Positions 23,814 to 32,303 of a stretch of 35,338 bases of DNA are shown piece by piece (the first letter of the stretch is position 1; each line of letters opens with the position of its first letter). Source of the stretch: Acinetobacter sp. UBA3106. Its GTDB lineage: Bacteria > Pseudomonadota > Gammaproteobacteria > Pseudomonadales > Moraxellaceae. The notes under the pieces were generated by a model. The model had not been told where the DNA came from. It searched no databases and saw only the letters and a program-made list of their open reading frames with translations. The position numbers and the translations under genes are program-made. The stretch is taken from the NCBI GenBank assembly GCA_002365595.1, contig DFAM01000007.1, positions 1 to 35,338 of the forward strand. The letters are read 5' to 3'.

Positions 23814-25051
23814 ATAGCAAAATGTCTGGATGTGGCGCAGAGCCGGGCTTGATTACGGTAGATCACGCTTTAAATTTAATTTTGCAGAATACCCAAGGGC
23901 TTGCTACGGAAAGTCTGCGGTTAAATCGGGCTTTAAATCGTTATTTAGCGCAAGATATTTATTCCACCATTAATCTGCCCTTATTTTCGCAAAGCGCGGT
24001 AGACGGCTATGCAATTTGTGCCCAATCTGCAATTGCGCCGCATAGTGAATTTAAACTGATCGGTGAAATTCAAGCAGGGCATTCATCTGAGTTACAACTC
24101 AAAACAGGGCAAGCGGTGCGGATTTTCACCGGTGCCAAAATTCCTTTTGGCACAACCACCGTGGCCCGTCAGGAAATTGTTCATGTTGTTGATTCAACTA
24201 GAATTTCAATCACTGAACACTTAAATGCCAATGCTGATATTCGCAATGTGGGTGAAGAAATTTCAATTGGACAACTGTTGGCCAATAAGGGCCAGTTACT
24301 TTCAGTCGGAGCCATTGCTTCTTTAAGTATGGCAGGCATTCAAAGTGTTGAAGTTTTTCAATATCCCAAAGTTGCAGTGGTGATTAGCGGAGATGAAGTT
24401 GCGGAAAGTGTAGAGGACTTTGCAACAGGTAAAATTTTTGATGCCAATGGGCCGTTAATTCAAGCCTGGTTTCAGAATCAAGGACAGCAGGTTGAAATTT
24501 TCCATGTGGCTGATACAGAAGATGCAGTGAAAGAATTAATTCAAACACTATCGGCAACTTATGATCTGGTTTTAACCACCGGCGGTGTATCGGTTGGAGA
24601 TTATGATTTTATTCGACCAGTAGCCCTCGATTTAGGCTTTGAGCAAGTGTTCTGGAAAGTGAAACAGAAACCGGGTAAACCAATGTTTTTTGCAGAATTA
24701 ACTCGAGCTGACCGCACGCGTTGTTATCTGCTTGGACTTCCGGGCAATCCTGCAGCCGTGTATGTGGGCATGCAAATTTATACCTCAACCGTATTAAAGG
24801 CTTTGCAAGGACAAAAACAGCAACCGAACTGGTTTAGCGCCGTGTTGAGTCATGAGGTGAAACTGGATGGCCGGGAACGTTTTTTAAGAATGTCGGCCAG
24901 TTTTGATCAGGGCTTGCTCAAGGTCAGAAGCTTGTCTAAACAGCAATCACATATGCTGAGCAATTTAATGCAGGCCAATTGTCTGGTCAGAATTCCTGCG
25001 GGAGTGGCTTTATCTGAAGGACATATTGTGCACGGTTTATTTACTCATTAA
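23810..25051 (+). CDS. moeA: Molybdopterin molybdenumtransferase
   Basis: A 413-residue MoeA that inserts molybdate into adenylylated molybdopterin. Visible features: SAVDGYAI with the conserved Asp, the domain II segment IRNVGEEISIGQLL, the MPT-binding domain VVISGDEV, LTTGGVSVGDYDF and KPGKPMFFAE, then LPGNPAAVYVG, and a C-terminal domain with DGRERFLRMS. The length is normal. Its start overlaps the moaC-moaB stop as ATGA, implying translational coupling to the MoaB domain that supplies its substrate. modA follows 14 bp downstream, so cofactor synthesis and molybdate import share a transcript. Confidence 0.95.
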   Translation: MNSKMSGCGAEPGLITVDHALNLILQNTQGLATESLRLNRALNRYLAQDIYSTINLPLFSQSAVDGYAICAQSAIAPHSEFKLIGEIQAGHSSELQLKTGQAVRIFTGAKIPFGTTTVARQEIVHVVDSTRISITEHLNANADIRNVGEEISIGQLLANKGQLLSVGAIASLSMAGIQSVEVFQYPKVAVVISGDEVAESVEDFATGKIFDANGPLIQAWFQNQGQQVEIFHVADTEDAVKELIQTLSATYDLVLTTGGVSVGDYDFIRPVALDLGFEQVFWKVKQKPGKPMFFAELTRADRTRCYLLGLPGNPAAVYVGMQIYTSTVLKALQGQKQQPNWFSAVLSHEVKLDGRERFLRMSASFDQGLLKVRSLSKQQSHMLSNLMQANCLVRIPAGVALSEGHIVHGLFTH

Positions 25052-25065
25052 GGGGCAAATGAATC

Positions 25066-25830
25066 ATGAAAAAATCCCTTTTTTTTTCAGTATGTCTAGC
25101 AGCTTCACTTTCAGTAGCCCATGCTGAAACAGTCAGAATTTATGCTGCTGCCAGTTTAACCAATGCCATCACTGATCTTGAAAAAATATATCAAAAGCAG
25201 TATCCCAAAACCAATCTTGTACCGGTCTATGGAGCTTCATCAGCGCTTGCGAAACAGCTGGAGGCAGGTGCCAGCAGCGACATTTTTTTTTCGGCAGATG
25301 TCGACTGGATGAATTACCTGATCAAAAAGAACCTGATTCATCAAAAAAGAGCCAAGCCCTTATTGTTTAATCAGTTAGTGGTGATCAGTCCAAAAAATCT
25401 CAATATTCCTTTTAAAGCCCAATCCGGTTTTAATTTTGCGCAATCTTTTAAAGGACATCTCTGTACCGGGCAAATGGAATCCGTTCCTGCGGGTAAATAT
25501 GCCAAACAGAGTTTGATTAAGCTGAATTGGTTAAATAGTTTGAATGGTCGCATAGTTGGTACGGATGATGTGCGTTCAGCCTTGGTATTTGTCGAACGGG
25601 GTGAATGTGAAGTGGGAATTGTCTATAAAACCGATGCACTCATCAGCCAAAAAGTAAAAATTATTGGAACCTTCCCGGCAGATTCGCATCATCCGATTAT
25701 TTATCCGATTGCCTTGACCAAACAGGGCGAAAAAAATACAGACGCCATTCAATTTGAAAAATTTATAAAAACCAGTGCGCAGGCAAAAAGCATTTTTCAA
25801 AAATACGGATTTCGCATGAGTCAATCATAG
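25066..25830 (+). CDS. modA: Periplasmic molybdate-binding protein
   Basis: A 254-residue solute-binding protein. It has a 20-residue signal peptide (MKKSLFFSVCLAASLSVAHA, cleavage before ET), so the mature protein is periplasmic. RIYAAASLTNAI and YGASSALAKQLEAGASSDIFFSAD are the oxyanion-binding segments of ModA, and VFVERGECEVGIVYKTDA closes the pocket. It captures molybdate, and possibly tungstate, for the ModBC transporter. It lies between moeA (14 bp) and modB (13 bp) in one operon. Confidence 0.95.
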   Translation: MKKSLFFSVCLAASLSVAHAETVRIYAAASLTNAITDLEKIYQKQYPKTNLVPVYGASSALAKQLEAGASSDIFFSADVDWMNYLIKKNLIHQKRAKPLLFNQLVVISPKNLNIPFKAQSGFNFAQSFKGHLCTGQMESVPAGKYAKQSLIKLNWLNSLNGRIVGTDDVRSALVFVERGECEVGIVYKTDALISQKVKIIGTFPADSHHPIIYPIALTKQGEKNTDAIQFEKFIKTSAQAKSIFQKYGFRMSQS

Positions 25831-25843
25831 GGGGCGCTAAGCA

Positions 25844-26527
25844 ATGTTCAGTCCCGAAGAACTGAGTGCCTTATATCTTTCGGCAAAAGTGGCCTTATGG
25901 GCAACGGTCATCTGTTTACCGTTTGCAGTGGCTTTGGCCTGGACTTTGGCACGCCATGAATTCAGGCTGAAATTTTTGGTCGAAGCGTGTTTGCAATTGC
26001 CGATGGTCTTGCCGCCCGTGGTTTTGGGTTATTTGCTTTTGGTCCTGTTTGGCAATAAAGGCTGGATTGGGCAATATCTGAATGCAATGGGGATTGAACT
26101 GGCATTTAACTGGAAGGGGGCAGTACTGGCTTCGATGATTGTGGCATTTCCCTTGATGGTGCAGCCGATTCGCCTTTCTTTTCAATTGATTAATCGACAA
26201 TTGGAACATGTGGCCGGTTCATTAGGCGCAAGTCCGTTCAGAGTGTTTTGCAGTATTAGCCTGCCTTTGGCACTGCCGGGAATGCTGATCGGGAGCATCC
26301 TGTGTTTTAGTCGAAGTCTGGGAGAATTTGGTGCCACCATTACCTTTGTCGGGAATATTCCAGGTGAAACCCGCACTATTCCCATTGCGATTTATTCATT
26401 CTTGCAACAACCTGATGGTGAAGAATTTGCCATACGGTTGGTGATATTATCCTTGTGTCTGGCATTTTCAGCCTTGATCGCCAATTATTTTATTCTGCAA
26501 AAGTATCAACGGAAATTAGGAGGCTGA
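25844..26527 (+). CDS. modB: Molybdate ABC transporter permease
   Basis: A 227-residue inner-membrane protein with about five hydrophobic segments. The ABC-permease coupling loop is LGASPFRVFCSISLPLALPG, and the ModB-specific EFGATITFVGNIPGETRTIP follows. The N-terminus LSALYLSAKVALWATVICLP is typical of ModB. AGGGGG lies upstream of the ATG. It should form a homodimeric channel energised by ModC, whose gene starts 1 bp past this stop. Confidence 0.95.
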   Translation: MFSPEELSALYLSAKVALWATVICLPFAVALAWTLARHEFRLKFLVEACLQLPMVLPPVVLGYLLLVLFGNKGWIGQYLNAMGIELAFNWKGAVLASMIVAFPLMVQPIRLSFQLINRQLEHVAGSLGASPFRVFCSISLPLALPGMLIGSILCFSRSLGEFGATITFVGNIPGETRTIPIAIYSFLQQPDGEEFAIRLVILSLCLAFSALIANYFILQKYQRKLGG

Positions 26528-26528
26528 T

Positions 26529-27170
26529 ATGTTGAAATGTGATTTTCAATATCAACACGCTGATTTTAATTTGAGTGTTGAACTGGAGATGCAGCAACAG
26601 CTGTTAGGCATCGTAGGGGCATCGGGGAGTGGTAAAAGCACCTTGCTAAAAAATATTGTGGGTTTGCTCAAGCCACAGCAGGGTTGTATCCAGTTGAATG
26701 AACAGGTATTCATTGATACTCAGCAAAACATACATGTGCCCATGCATCAACGTAAAATCGCTCTCATTTTCCAGAATGCCTTGCTGTTTCCTCATATGAA
26801 TGTGCAGCAAAATTTATGCTATGCAGAAAAATTAGTAGCTCAACCGGAACGAAAATTCCAGTTTGAAGAAGTCGTGGAATTACTGGAATTAAGCCCTTTA
26901 ATTCAGCGTAAAGCTCATCAACTTTCGGGTGGGCAAGCACAGCGTGTGTCGATTGGACGTGCTTTATTGTCTTCACCAAATTTATTGTTATTGGATGAAC
27001 CTTTAACGGGGCTGGATACACATTTAAAGCAGCAAATTTTACCGTTTTTTAAACGGATGAAAGATGAGCTGGATTTACCGATGATTTATGTCACGCATCA
27101 TCCTGAAGAACTGGAATATTTAGAAGCGGATACCTTGAAGTTAAGTCAAGATGGATTACAGCTTTATTAG
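26529..27170 (+). CDS. modC: Molybdate ABC transporter ATPase, short form
   Basis: A 213-residue ABC ATPase. Walker A is GASGSGKST (Lys36), the Q-loop is IFQNALLFPHMNV, the signature is LSGGQAQRVSIGRAL, Walker B is LLLLDEPLTGLD, and the switch His lies in YVTHHPEEL. Typical ModC proteins are about 350 residues because a C-terminal TOBE/MOP domain binds molybdate and inhibits transport. This one stops after the ATPase domain, so that feedback domain is missing. The stop is followed by AT-rich DNA with no sign of a frameshifted MOP domain. It is last in the moa-mod operon, and no clear terminator was seen in 27171-27256. Confidence 0.92.
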   Translation: MLKCDFQYQHADFNLSVELEMQQQLLGIVGASGSGKSTLLKNIVGLLKPQQGCIQLNEQVFIDTQQNIHVPMHQRKIALIFQNALLFPHMNVQQNLCYAEKLVAQPERKFQFEEVVELLELSPLIQRKAHQLSGGQAQRVSIGRALLSSPNLLLLDEPLTGLDTHLKQQILPFFKRMKDELDLPMIYVTHHPEELEYLEADTLKLSQDGLQLY

Positions 27171-27256
27171 ACGTTTTCTATAAATCATTTTTCAGTGACT
27201 ACAAATAATTAAAAAAACTAAAATAAAAAATAGATTTTATCAAATATTAGATTCAT

Positions 27257-27400
27257 GAGCGTGGCATGGATGCCACACGTTTCCCATCCCTTGCGCTGTG
27301 TTTTAAAGCAGTGCTTAAAACTGGCTCAGGATGTCGTGTATGGGAAAAAAAAAGGTTTTTGTCTACTTTTGACCTTTCAAAAGTAGAGTCGTGCCTGCGC
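27257..27400 (-). repeat. Dispersed structured repeat, copy 2 (inverted relative to 17201-17342)
   Basis: This occupies the centre of the 425-bp gap 27171-27595. Its reverse complement aligns with 17201-17342 end to end. Shared parts include GTGGCAT/ATGCCAC, TTTCCCAT/ATGGGAAA, the TACTTTTGA...TCAAAAGTA stem (perfect in both copies), and the block CCTGAGC. Substitutions are scattered, with a few one-base indels, so the copies are not a recent duplication. At the outer end TGCCT-GCGCAA-AGGCA (27392-27407) adds a small hairpin not kept in copy 1. Confidence 0.88.
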
Positions 27401-27525
27401 AAAGGCATCAAAATAAAATCAAGCAAATAAGGCCGTGCTAATTTAAAAAAACTGATATGGAGCATTTTTTGATTTATGAATGAGACCTTAAACCTATTAA
27501 ACTGAGAGGATTTAATTACTTAATC

Positions 27526-27573
27526 AGAAAGAAAAATAGCCTAAGCAATTTAAATCCTAAACTGCTTAAGCTA
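27526..27573 (-). terminator. Intrinsic terminator of the carboxymuconolactone-decarboxylase-family gene
   Basis: TAGC-C-TAAGCA (27537-27547) pairs with TGCTTA-A-GCTA (27563-27573), a 10-bp stem with one mismatch. On the minus strand the hairpin is followed by UUUUUCUUU. It lies 23 bp past the stop at 27596. Confidence 0.75.
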
Positions 27574-27595
27574 TCGCTATAAAAATCAAAATAAA

Positions 27596-27982
27596 TTATT
27601 CAGGTTTTTGATATTCATTGATGACTTCAAGTGCAGCACGAAAGGCTTCTTGAGTAGCAGGAGCGCCACAGTATGGCAAGCTGTGTAATAACACTTCCTG
27701 AATTTCTTCTACTGTTGCACCATTATTGAGTGCACCGCGAACATGTCCCTTAAGTTCAGTTGGGCTTTTTTGAGCAGTTAAAAAGGCAATGGTGATCAGT
27801 GAACGATATTTACGTGGAAGAACACCTTCACGTTGCCAGGTTGAACCCCAGGCATGTTCATTAATCCAGTCCTGTAAAGGTTGAGTAAAGGGCACAGTAT
27901 TGTCCTGCGCACGTTTTACAAAAGCTTCGCCCATGACTTCAGTACGAACTTTTAAACCATTTTCAAAATCTTGTTGTGACAT
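27596..27982 (-). CDS. Carboxymuconolactone decarboxylase family protein
   Basis: A 128-residue all-helical CMD-family protein. It begins GLKVRTEVMGEAFVKRA, and contains PRKYRSLITIAFLTAQKSPTELKGHVRGALNNGATVEEI followed by LLHSLPYCGAPATQEAFRAAL. This order is that of PcaC-like proteins (4-carboxymuconolactone decarboxylase), but the locus lacks other protocatechuate genes, so a paralogue with another substrate is likely. The usual AhpD CxxC redox pair is absent; one Cys lies in YCGAP. It is a monocistronic unit: terminators flank it on its 3' side, and the uspA hairpin on the other. The ATG at 27982 is consistent with family starts. Confidence 0.88.
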   Translation of the reverse strand: MSQQDFENGLKVRTEVMGEAFVKRAQDNTVPFTQPLQDWINEHAWGSTWQREGVLPRKYRSLITIAFLTAQKSPTELKGHVRGALNNGATVEEIQEVLLHSLPYCGAPATQEAFRAALEVINEYQKPE

Positions 27983-28212
27983 GTTTTTACTCTTTTAATA
28001 TCTATAACAAAGAAGTGGCCAAAGTTTATGCCTTAATTCTATTTATGCGTATAGGTTTATGGTCGTAGATCGATCTTTTTTATAGAATCCATGAGATGAT
28101 TTTTTAGCTCATCTTCAGGGTTTTAAATCTTTAAAAAATAATGCAGAAATAAAATCAGTAGAGCAGAGCACAATACCCTAAAAGATCATTTACAAAGCTT
28201 CATTGCTTGAAA

Positions 28213-28240
28213 GCCATTAACTACTAGCCCGGTTAATGGC
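28213..28240 (-). terminator. Hairpin after the universal stress protein gene
   Basis: A perfect 9-bp stem GCCATTAAC / GTTAATGGC with a 10-nt loop (28222-28231), 26 bp past the uspA stop. Only three U residues follow on the minus strand, so it is a modest terminator. The rest of 27983-28265 shows no gene. Confidence 0.55.
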
Positions 28241-28265
28241 ATAGAAAAAGGCAGAGTAAAAATGA

Positions 28266-28718
28266 TTATTGAGTATGTTTAACCACAAGCACGGGAACAT
28301 GACTGGCAGTCAGAATATCTTGGGCAATACTGCCAATGAAGGTTTTTTTTAAACCGGTTCGACCATGTGATCCAACTACGATTAAATCAGCCTTTAGTTC
28401 ATCTGCAAGTTCAGCAATGGCATCACTGGGCGATTGTTTGGCTAAAAGCTGAGTATGGGTTTCAATCCCGGCATTGGTAAATTTGAGTCCAAGCTCTGCC
28501 AGAATGTTTTTGGCATGGGCTTTGGCTTCCATAAAATAATCAGTGACGCCGGGAACATTTTTATAAAAACTGACACTGGTCAAAGGATCAATAATCACTA
28601 CACTGACAATAGTGACTTTACTGCCAAAAGCCTTGGCTAAAATCATGGCCTGGTCAGCTGCAGCTACGGCAATCGGCGAGTCATCGACAGAAACTAAAAT
28701 GTGTTGGTAATACTCCAT
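28266..28718 (-). CDS. Universal stress protein A family protein
   Basis: A 150-residue UspA-fold cytosolic protein. It starts MEYYQHILVSVDDSPIAVAA and has the ATP-binding motif G-2x-G-9x-G(S) in VVGSHGRTGLKKTFIGSIAQ, which suggests the nucleotide-binding subclass. Such proteins accumulate under stress and nutrient arrest; the client function is unknown. I chose the ATG at 28718 because AGAGGA lies about eight bases upstream. The in-frame TTG at 28739 would include that site within the coding region. Confidence 0.92.
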   Translation of the reverse strand: MEYYQHILVSVDDSPIAVAAADQAMILAKAFGSKVTIVSVVIIDPLTSVSFYKNVPGVTDYFMEAKAHAKNILAELGLKFTNAGIETHTQLLAKQSPSDAIAELADELKADLIVVGSHGRTGLKKTFIGSIAQDILTASHVPVLVVKHTQ

Positions 28719-28878
28719 GATACTGTCCTCTTGTTGCAAGATTCGTGATCTGCTTTAAGAGTAGCATAGCCAGAGATAAGCAATGTAAAAGGATAAAAAG
28801 GTATTATTCAGCACGTAAAAATTTGATGAATATCAGAAAATAATAAAAATTAAATGATCAATCGCTTAGATGTTATAT

Positions 28879-28914
28879 AAAAAAAATCCAGTGGCATGGC
28901 CTGATGAAACTGGA
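28879..28914 (-). terminator. Orphan intrinsic terminator behind the CoA-transferase remnant
   Basis: TCCAGT (28887-28892) pairs with ACTGGA (28909-28914), followed on the minus strand by eight U residues. It lies 22 bp past the remnant's stop codon, where the terminator of the original gene would be. No intact gene uses it now. The stretch 28719-28878 shows nothing else recognisable. Confidence 0.65.
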
Positions 28915-28935
28915 CAAAGAGTAAGGCTGAGTCTA

Positions 28936-29094
28936 TTAAATGATGGCTCGATCAATCAGATTTTGGATCGTTTCGGATTCATAGCCCAATTCTTTTAAAA
29001 TTTGTTCGGAGTTTTGTTTTATGGTGAATAATATCCGGATTGAAGTGGAATAATTCAAAATAGAATCCGTCCTGATTTTTATTGTAGTACGCAT
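28936..29094 (-). pseudogene. Remnant of a CaiB/BaiF-type CoA-transferase gene, 3' end only
   Basis: A 52-codon minus-strand frame. Its last 25 residues, QNSEQILKELGYESETIQNL then IDRAII, match the C-terminal pattern of class III (CaiB/BaiF) CoA-transferases, 'H...IL.ELGY....I..L...G.I'. The upstream 27 codons do not look like the family, and the expected 370-residue body is missing. The reading frame opens only just downstream of the ETF-QO terminator at 29097, so expression is doubtful. The intact terminator at 28879 supports an ancestral gene whose 5' part was deleted. A chance match of a short helix is the main alternative. Confidence 0.5.
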
Positions 29095-29096
29095 TT

Positions 29097-29124
29097 AAAA
29101 ACCGCCTTCGAAAAGACGGTTTTT
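29097..29124. terminator. Intrinsic terminator downstream of ETF-QO
   Basis: AAAAACCG (29097-29104) pairs with CGGTTTTT (29117-29124), with an inner CTT/AAG extension after one C-A mismatch and a 4-nt loop. It has A and T runs on both sides. It lies 84 bp past the ETF-QO stop. Confidence 0.8.
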
Positions 29125-29207
29125 ACCTAAAAAAATAAATGAAGCGTTATTAATAATGCTACATAGTTGGGTATGCGCTGCATTGCAGCACAAGAATTAC
29201 CCTAACA

Positions 29208-30920
29208 TTACATGTTAGGGTAATTTGGACCACCACCGCCTTCCGGCGTTACCCAGGTGATATTTTGAGACGGATCCTTAATGTCACAGGTCTTGCAGTG
29301 CACACAGTTGGCTGCATTGATCTGGAAACGTTTCGATCCGTCATTATTTTCCATGATTTCGTAGACACCTGCCGGGCAGTAGCGCTGTGCAGGTTCATCC
29401 CATTTCGGCAGGTTCACGTTCACCGGAATCGAAGCATCAGTCAGCTTTAAATGGGCCGGCTGGTTTTCTTCATGCACGGTGTTCGATACAAACACCGAAG
29501 ACAGACGGTCAAAAGTCAGCTTGCCATCCGGTTTTGGATAATTCGGCTTAAAGTTCACTGCATCTACAGTTTTCAAGGCACCAAAATCCGTCACCAGGTC
29601 ATGCAGGGTAAACGGTACCTTAAACACGTTCTGGTCGATGAAGTTAAACGCACCGCCGATCCATTGACCGAACTTATGCATTGCCGGACCAAAGTTACGC
29701 GAGTTATACAGCTCTTCTTTCAACCAGCTGTTGTTGAACTTCTCGGTATAAGCCGTTAATTCTTTAACAAAGAAATCTTCGCCTTCAACCACACGTGCAA
29801 CAGCCAGGTCGCCGCCTTTTTCTACACCGGCAGCGATGGCTTCAAATACCGCTTCACCGCAGAGCATGCCGGATTTCATTGCCGTGTGTGAACCTTTGAT
29901 CTTGGCAAAGTTCAGGAAGCCGGCATCATCACCAATTAACGAGCCACCCGGGAAGGTGAATTTTGGTAGTGAGTTAAAGCCGCCTTTGGTCACGGCACGC
30001 GCGCCATAAGAAATCCGCTTGCCACCTTCGAGATACTGCTTGATTAAAGGATGGGTTTTCCAGCGTTGCATTTCCATAAATGGATACATATGCGGGTTGG
30101 TGTAGGACAGATCCACAATCATCCCTAAGGTCACCTGATTGTTTTCCGCATGATACAACCACCAACCGCCTGAAGAACCGGTTTCAGAAAGCGGCCAGCC
30201 AGCACCATGCATCACCAGACCTGGCTTGTGCTTGGCAGGGTCGATTTCCCAGAGTTCCTTAATCCCGATCCCGTAATGCTGCGGATCGGCATCTTTGTCC
30301 AGGTTGTATTTGGCAATTAATCGTTTACCCAGGTGACCACGGCAGCCTTCAGCAAAAATGGTGTATTTGGCATGCAGTTCATAACCTGGAGTAAAGTTAT
30401 GCGTCGGTTCGCCATCTTTACCAATGCCCATGTCACCGGTTTGAATGCCTTTGACTGAACCATCAGCATGGTACAGAATTTCTGAAGCGGCAAAGCCCGG
30501 GAAGATCGATACTTCCAGCTCTTCGGCTTTTTGACCCAACCAGCGCACCACATTGCCCAGAGAGATGACATAGTTGCCATCGTTATGCATGGTTTTTGGC
30601 ACCATCCAGTGCGGGGCTTCCTGAGATTTTTCATCCGACAGCAGGAAGTAGGTTTTGTCTTCGGTCACCGGAACATTGAGCGGGGCACCCTGTTCTTTCC
30701 AGTCCGGGAACAGTTCATTCATGGCACGCGGTTCAAGCACAGCACCAGAGAGGATATGCGCACCGACTTCAGAGCCTTTTTCCACCACACAAACGGACAG
30801 ATCATTCAGGTTGTTTTTAATTGCAAGCTGACGGATTTTGATCGCCGCAGACAGACCCGCCGGGCCTGCGCCTACGATTACGACGTCAAACTCCATTGAT
30901 TCTCGGACTAAATCTTCCAT
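29208..30920 (-). CDS. Electron transfer flavoprotein-ubiquinone oxidoreductase
   Basis: A 570-residue membrane-associated iron-sulfur flavoprotein that passes electrons from ETF to ubiquinone, linking acyl-CoA dehydrogenases to respiration. The FAD motif is VVIVGAGPAGLSAAIKI, and GAVLEPRAMNELFPDW, YVISLGNVVRWL and GDDAGFLNFAKIKGSHTAMKSG are typical of the family. The C-terminal [4Fe-4S] site uses Cys515, Cys539, Cys542 and Cys545 (CVHCKTC). The length equals the usual bacterial form. The start at 30920 gives MEDLVRESMEFDV; a second ATG at 30896 is possible. It lies downstream of the transporter and acyl-CoA dehydrogenase, separated by a terminator, so it is probably its own unit. The etfA/B genes are not in the window. 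Confidence 0.96.
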   Translation of the reverse strand: MEDLVRESMEFDVVIVGAGPAGLSAAIKIRQLAIKNNLNDLSVCVVEKGSEVGAHILSGAVLEPRAMNELFPDWKEQGAPLNVPVTEDKTYFLLSDEKSQEAPHWMVPKTMHNDGNYVISLGNVVRWLGQKAEELEVSIFPGFAASEILYHADGSVKGIQTGDMGIGKDGEPTHNFTPGYELHAKYTIFAEGCRGHLGKRLIAKYNLDKDADPQHYGIGIKELWEIDPAKHKPGLVMHGAGWPLSETGSSGGWWLYHAENNQVTLGMIVDLSYTNPHMYPFMEMQRWKTHPLIKQYLEGGKRISYGARAVTKGGFNSLPKFTFPGGSLIGDDAGFLNFAKIKGSHTAMKSGMLCGEAVFEAIAAGVEKGGDLAVARVVEGEDFFVKELTAYTEKFNNSWLKEELYNSRNFGPAMHKFGQWIGGAFNFIDQNVFKVPFTLHDLVTDFGALKTVDAVNFKPNYPKPDGKLTFDRLSSVFVSNTVHEENQPAHLKLTDASIPVNVNLPKWDEPAQRYCPAGVYEIMENNDGSKRFQINAANCVHCKTCDIKDPSQNITWVTPEGGGGPNYPNM

Positions 30921-31004
30921 AATTTGTAAAACTCAATTTCGCTTAGCGATATTTTATCATGGGTGAATACAGAAAAATAGCACTTTGAGGGTAGGATTGT
31001 GCAT

Positions 31005-31032
31005 AAAAAAAGCCTCCAAGGAGGCTTTTTTT
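31005..31032. terminator. Bidirectional intrinsic terminator between transporter gene and ETF-QO
   Basis: AAAAAAAGCCTC-CAAG-GAGGCTTTTTTT, a 12-bp perfect stem with a 4-nt loop. It ends the transporter transcript (minus strand) before the ETF-QO gene. Confidence 0.9.
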
Positions 31033-31045
31033 GACATCTTATAGA

Positions 31046-32287
31046 TTATGAATTTTGGGGATCGTACTGCTTTTCTTTGATGAACAATGCTGGGATCACA
31101 CCACAGATGAAGTATGCTGCACCCATCACCACAAAGCCTAAACCGATCGAACCGCCGCTCGCAAGGAAACCAATAGTTGCTGGCGCAATTGCAGCACCTA
31201 GACGGCCCACGTTGTAAGCACCACCAATTGCAGTACCACGAACATTGGTTGCAAAGCTCTCTGTCATATACGTTGCGTTCACACCGTATGGAATACCGTA
31301 AAGGAAACCAAAAATCACCAATAGATACAGAATGTTTTCAGGCGAGTTATAGAACACGATTAACGGTAGGAAGATGGCTGTACCAATCGCACCAAAAGCA
31401 TAAGTGAAACGGCGACCCAATTTGTCTGCCATATAACCAGCAAGAATTTTACCTAAAATCATTGCGGTATATGTGCCGACCATGTAAGCCGTCATTTCTT
31501 TAAACTTCATACCTAGTTCGCTTTCCAGGTAAGTCGGCATCCAGTTGTTTACACCATAGTAACCAAACTGTAGGAAACCTGCAGTCAGTGCCCAAAGAAT
31601 AAACATATTGCGGTTACGCTTGTCTTGGAAAATCAGTTTCCAGGTCGACTCAGTTTTGGCTGTAGTTGCTTCCACTTTCTTAAAGCGGTTTTCTTGCCAT
31701 GCAGCTGGTTCCGGAACCATATAGTGCATCAGAACAGCCATAATGATTGGGAGCGCTGCTACGTAGAACAGTACACGCCAGCCGTGATCTGGAATTAACC
31801 AGCCGGCAAGCAAGGTTGCAACAATATAACCTACTGTCCAGCCTGCTTGAAGCGTACCCAGTACCGTGGTACGGAATTTGGTCGGCACATATTCTGCCAT
31901 AAGGGTATTACAGGCAATATATAGCGAGCCTAAGCCTAGAGAAGCAAAGAAACGTAAAGTACCAAATTCTGCAAACGAGTTGGTAAAACCAAGACCACAG
32001 GTTAAAACAGAGAACAGTAGAATAGAGATAACCACAATACGCACACGACCGAATTTGTCACATGCCCAGCCACCAAAAATACCACCAATTGCCATACCGG
32101 CAAGCGTAAAGCTACCTAACATACCTGCTTCAACAGGGGTTAGGCCAAATTCAGCTTTAATACTGTTTAAGCTGTATGACAACAGCATTAAGTCAGCACC
32201 ATCGACCAGTAACGCAAGGAATGCGAAAACAAAAGCAACTTTCCATGTGTTAGGACCGATTGTCGAGATCGTGTTCTTGATCGTCAT
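31046..32287 (-). CDS. MFS transporter, aromatic acid:H+ symporter (AAHS)-like, possibly DcaK
   Basis: A 413-residue inner-membrane protein with about 12 hydrophobic segments. LLVDGADLMLLSYSLNSI matches the AAHS TM1 motif 'DG.D', and GWACDKFGRVR and GYMADKLGRR are the MFS loop 2-3 and 8-9 motifs. The family imports aromatic acids (PcaK, BenK, VanK) and includes DcaK of the A. baylyi dicarboxylate cluster. Its position after an acyl-CoA dehydrogenase and near an enoyl-CoA hydratase fits uptake of a dicarboxylate or aromatic acid fed into beta-oxidation. It follows the acyl-CoA dehydrogenase gene, but a hairpin lies between (32304-32338). The substrate is not determined. Confidence 0.9.
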   Translation of the reverse strand: MTIKNTISTIGPNTWKVAFVFAFLALLVDGADLMLLSYSLNSIKAEFGLTPVEAGMLGSFTLAGMAIGGIFGGWACDKFGRVRIVVISILLFSVLTCGLGFTNSFAEFGTLRFFASLGLGSLYIACNTLMAEYVPTKFRTTVLGTLQAGWTVGYIVATLLAGWLIPDHGWRVLFYVAALPIIMAVLMHYMVPEPAAWQENRFKKVEATTAKTESTWKLIFQDKRNRNMFILWALTAGFLQFGYYGVNNWMPTYLESELGMKFKEMTAYMVGTYTAMILGKILAGYMADKLGRRFTYAFGAIGTAIFLPLIVFYNSPENILYLLVIFGFLYGIPYGVNATYMTESFATNVRGTAIGGAYNVGRLGAAIAPATIGFLASGGSIGLGFVVMGAAYFICGVIPALFIKEKQYDPQNS

Positions 32288-32303
32288 AATCCATTACCCT
32301 AAT

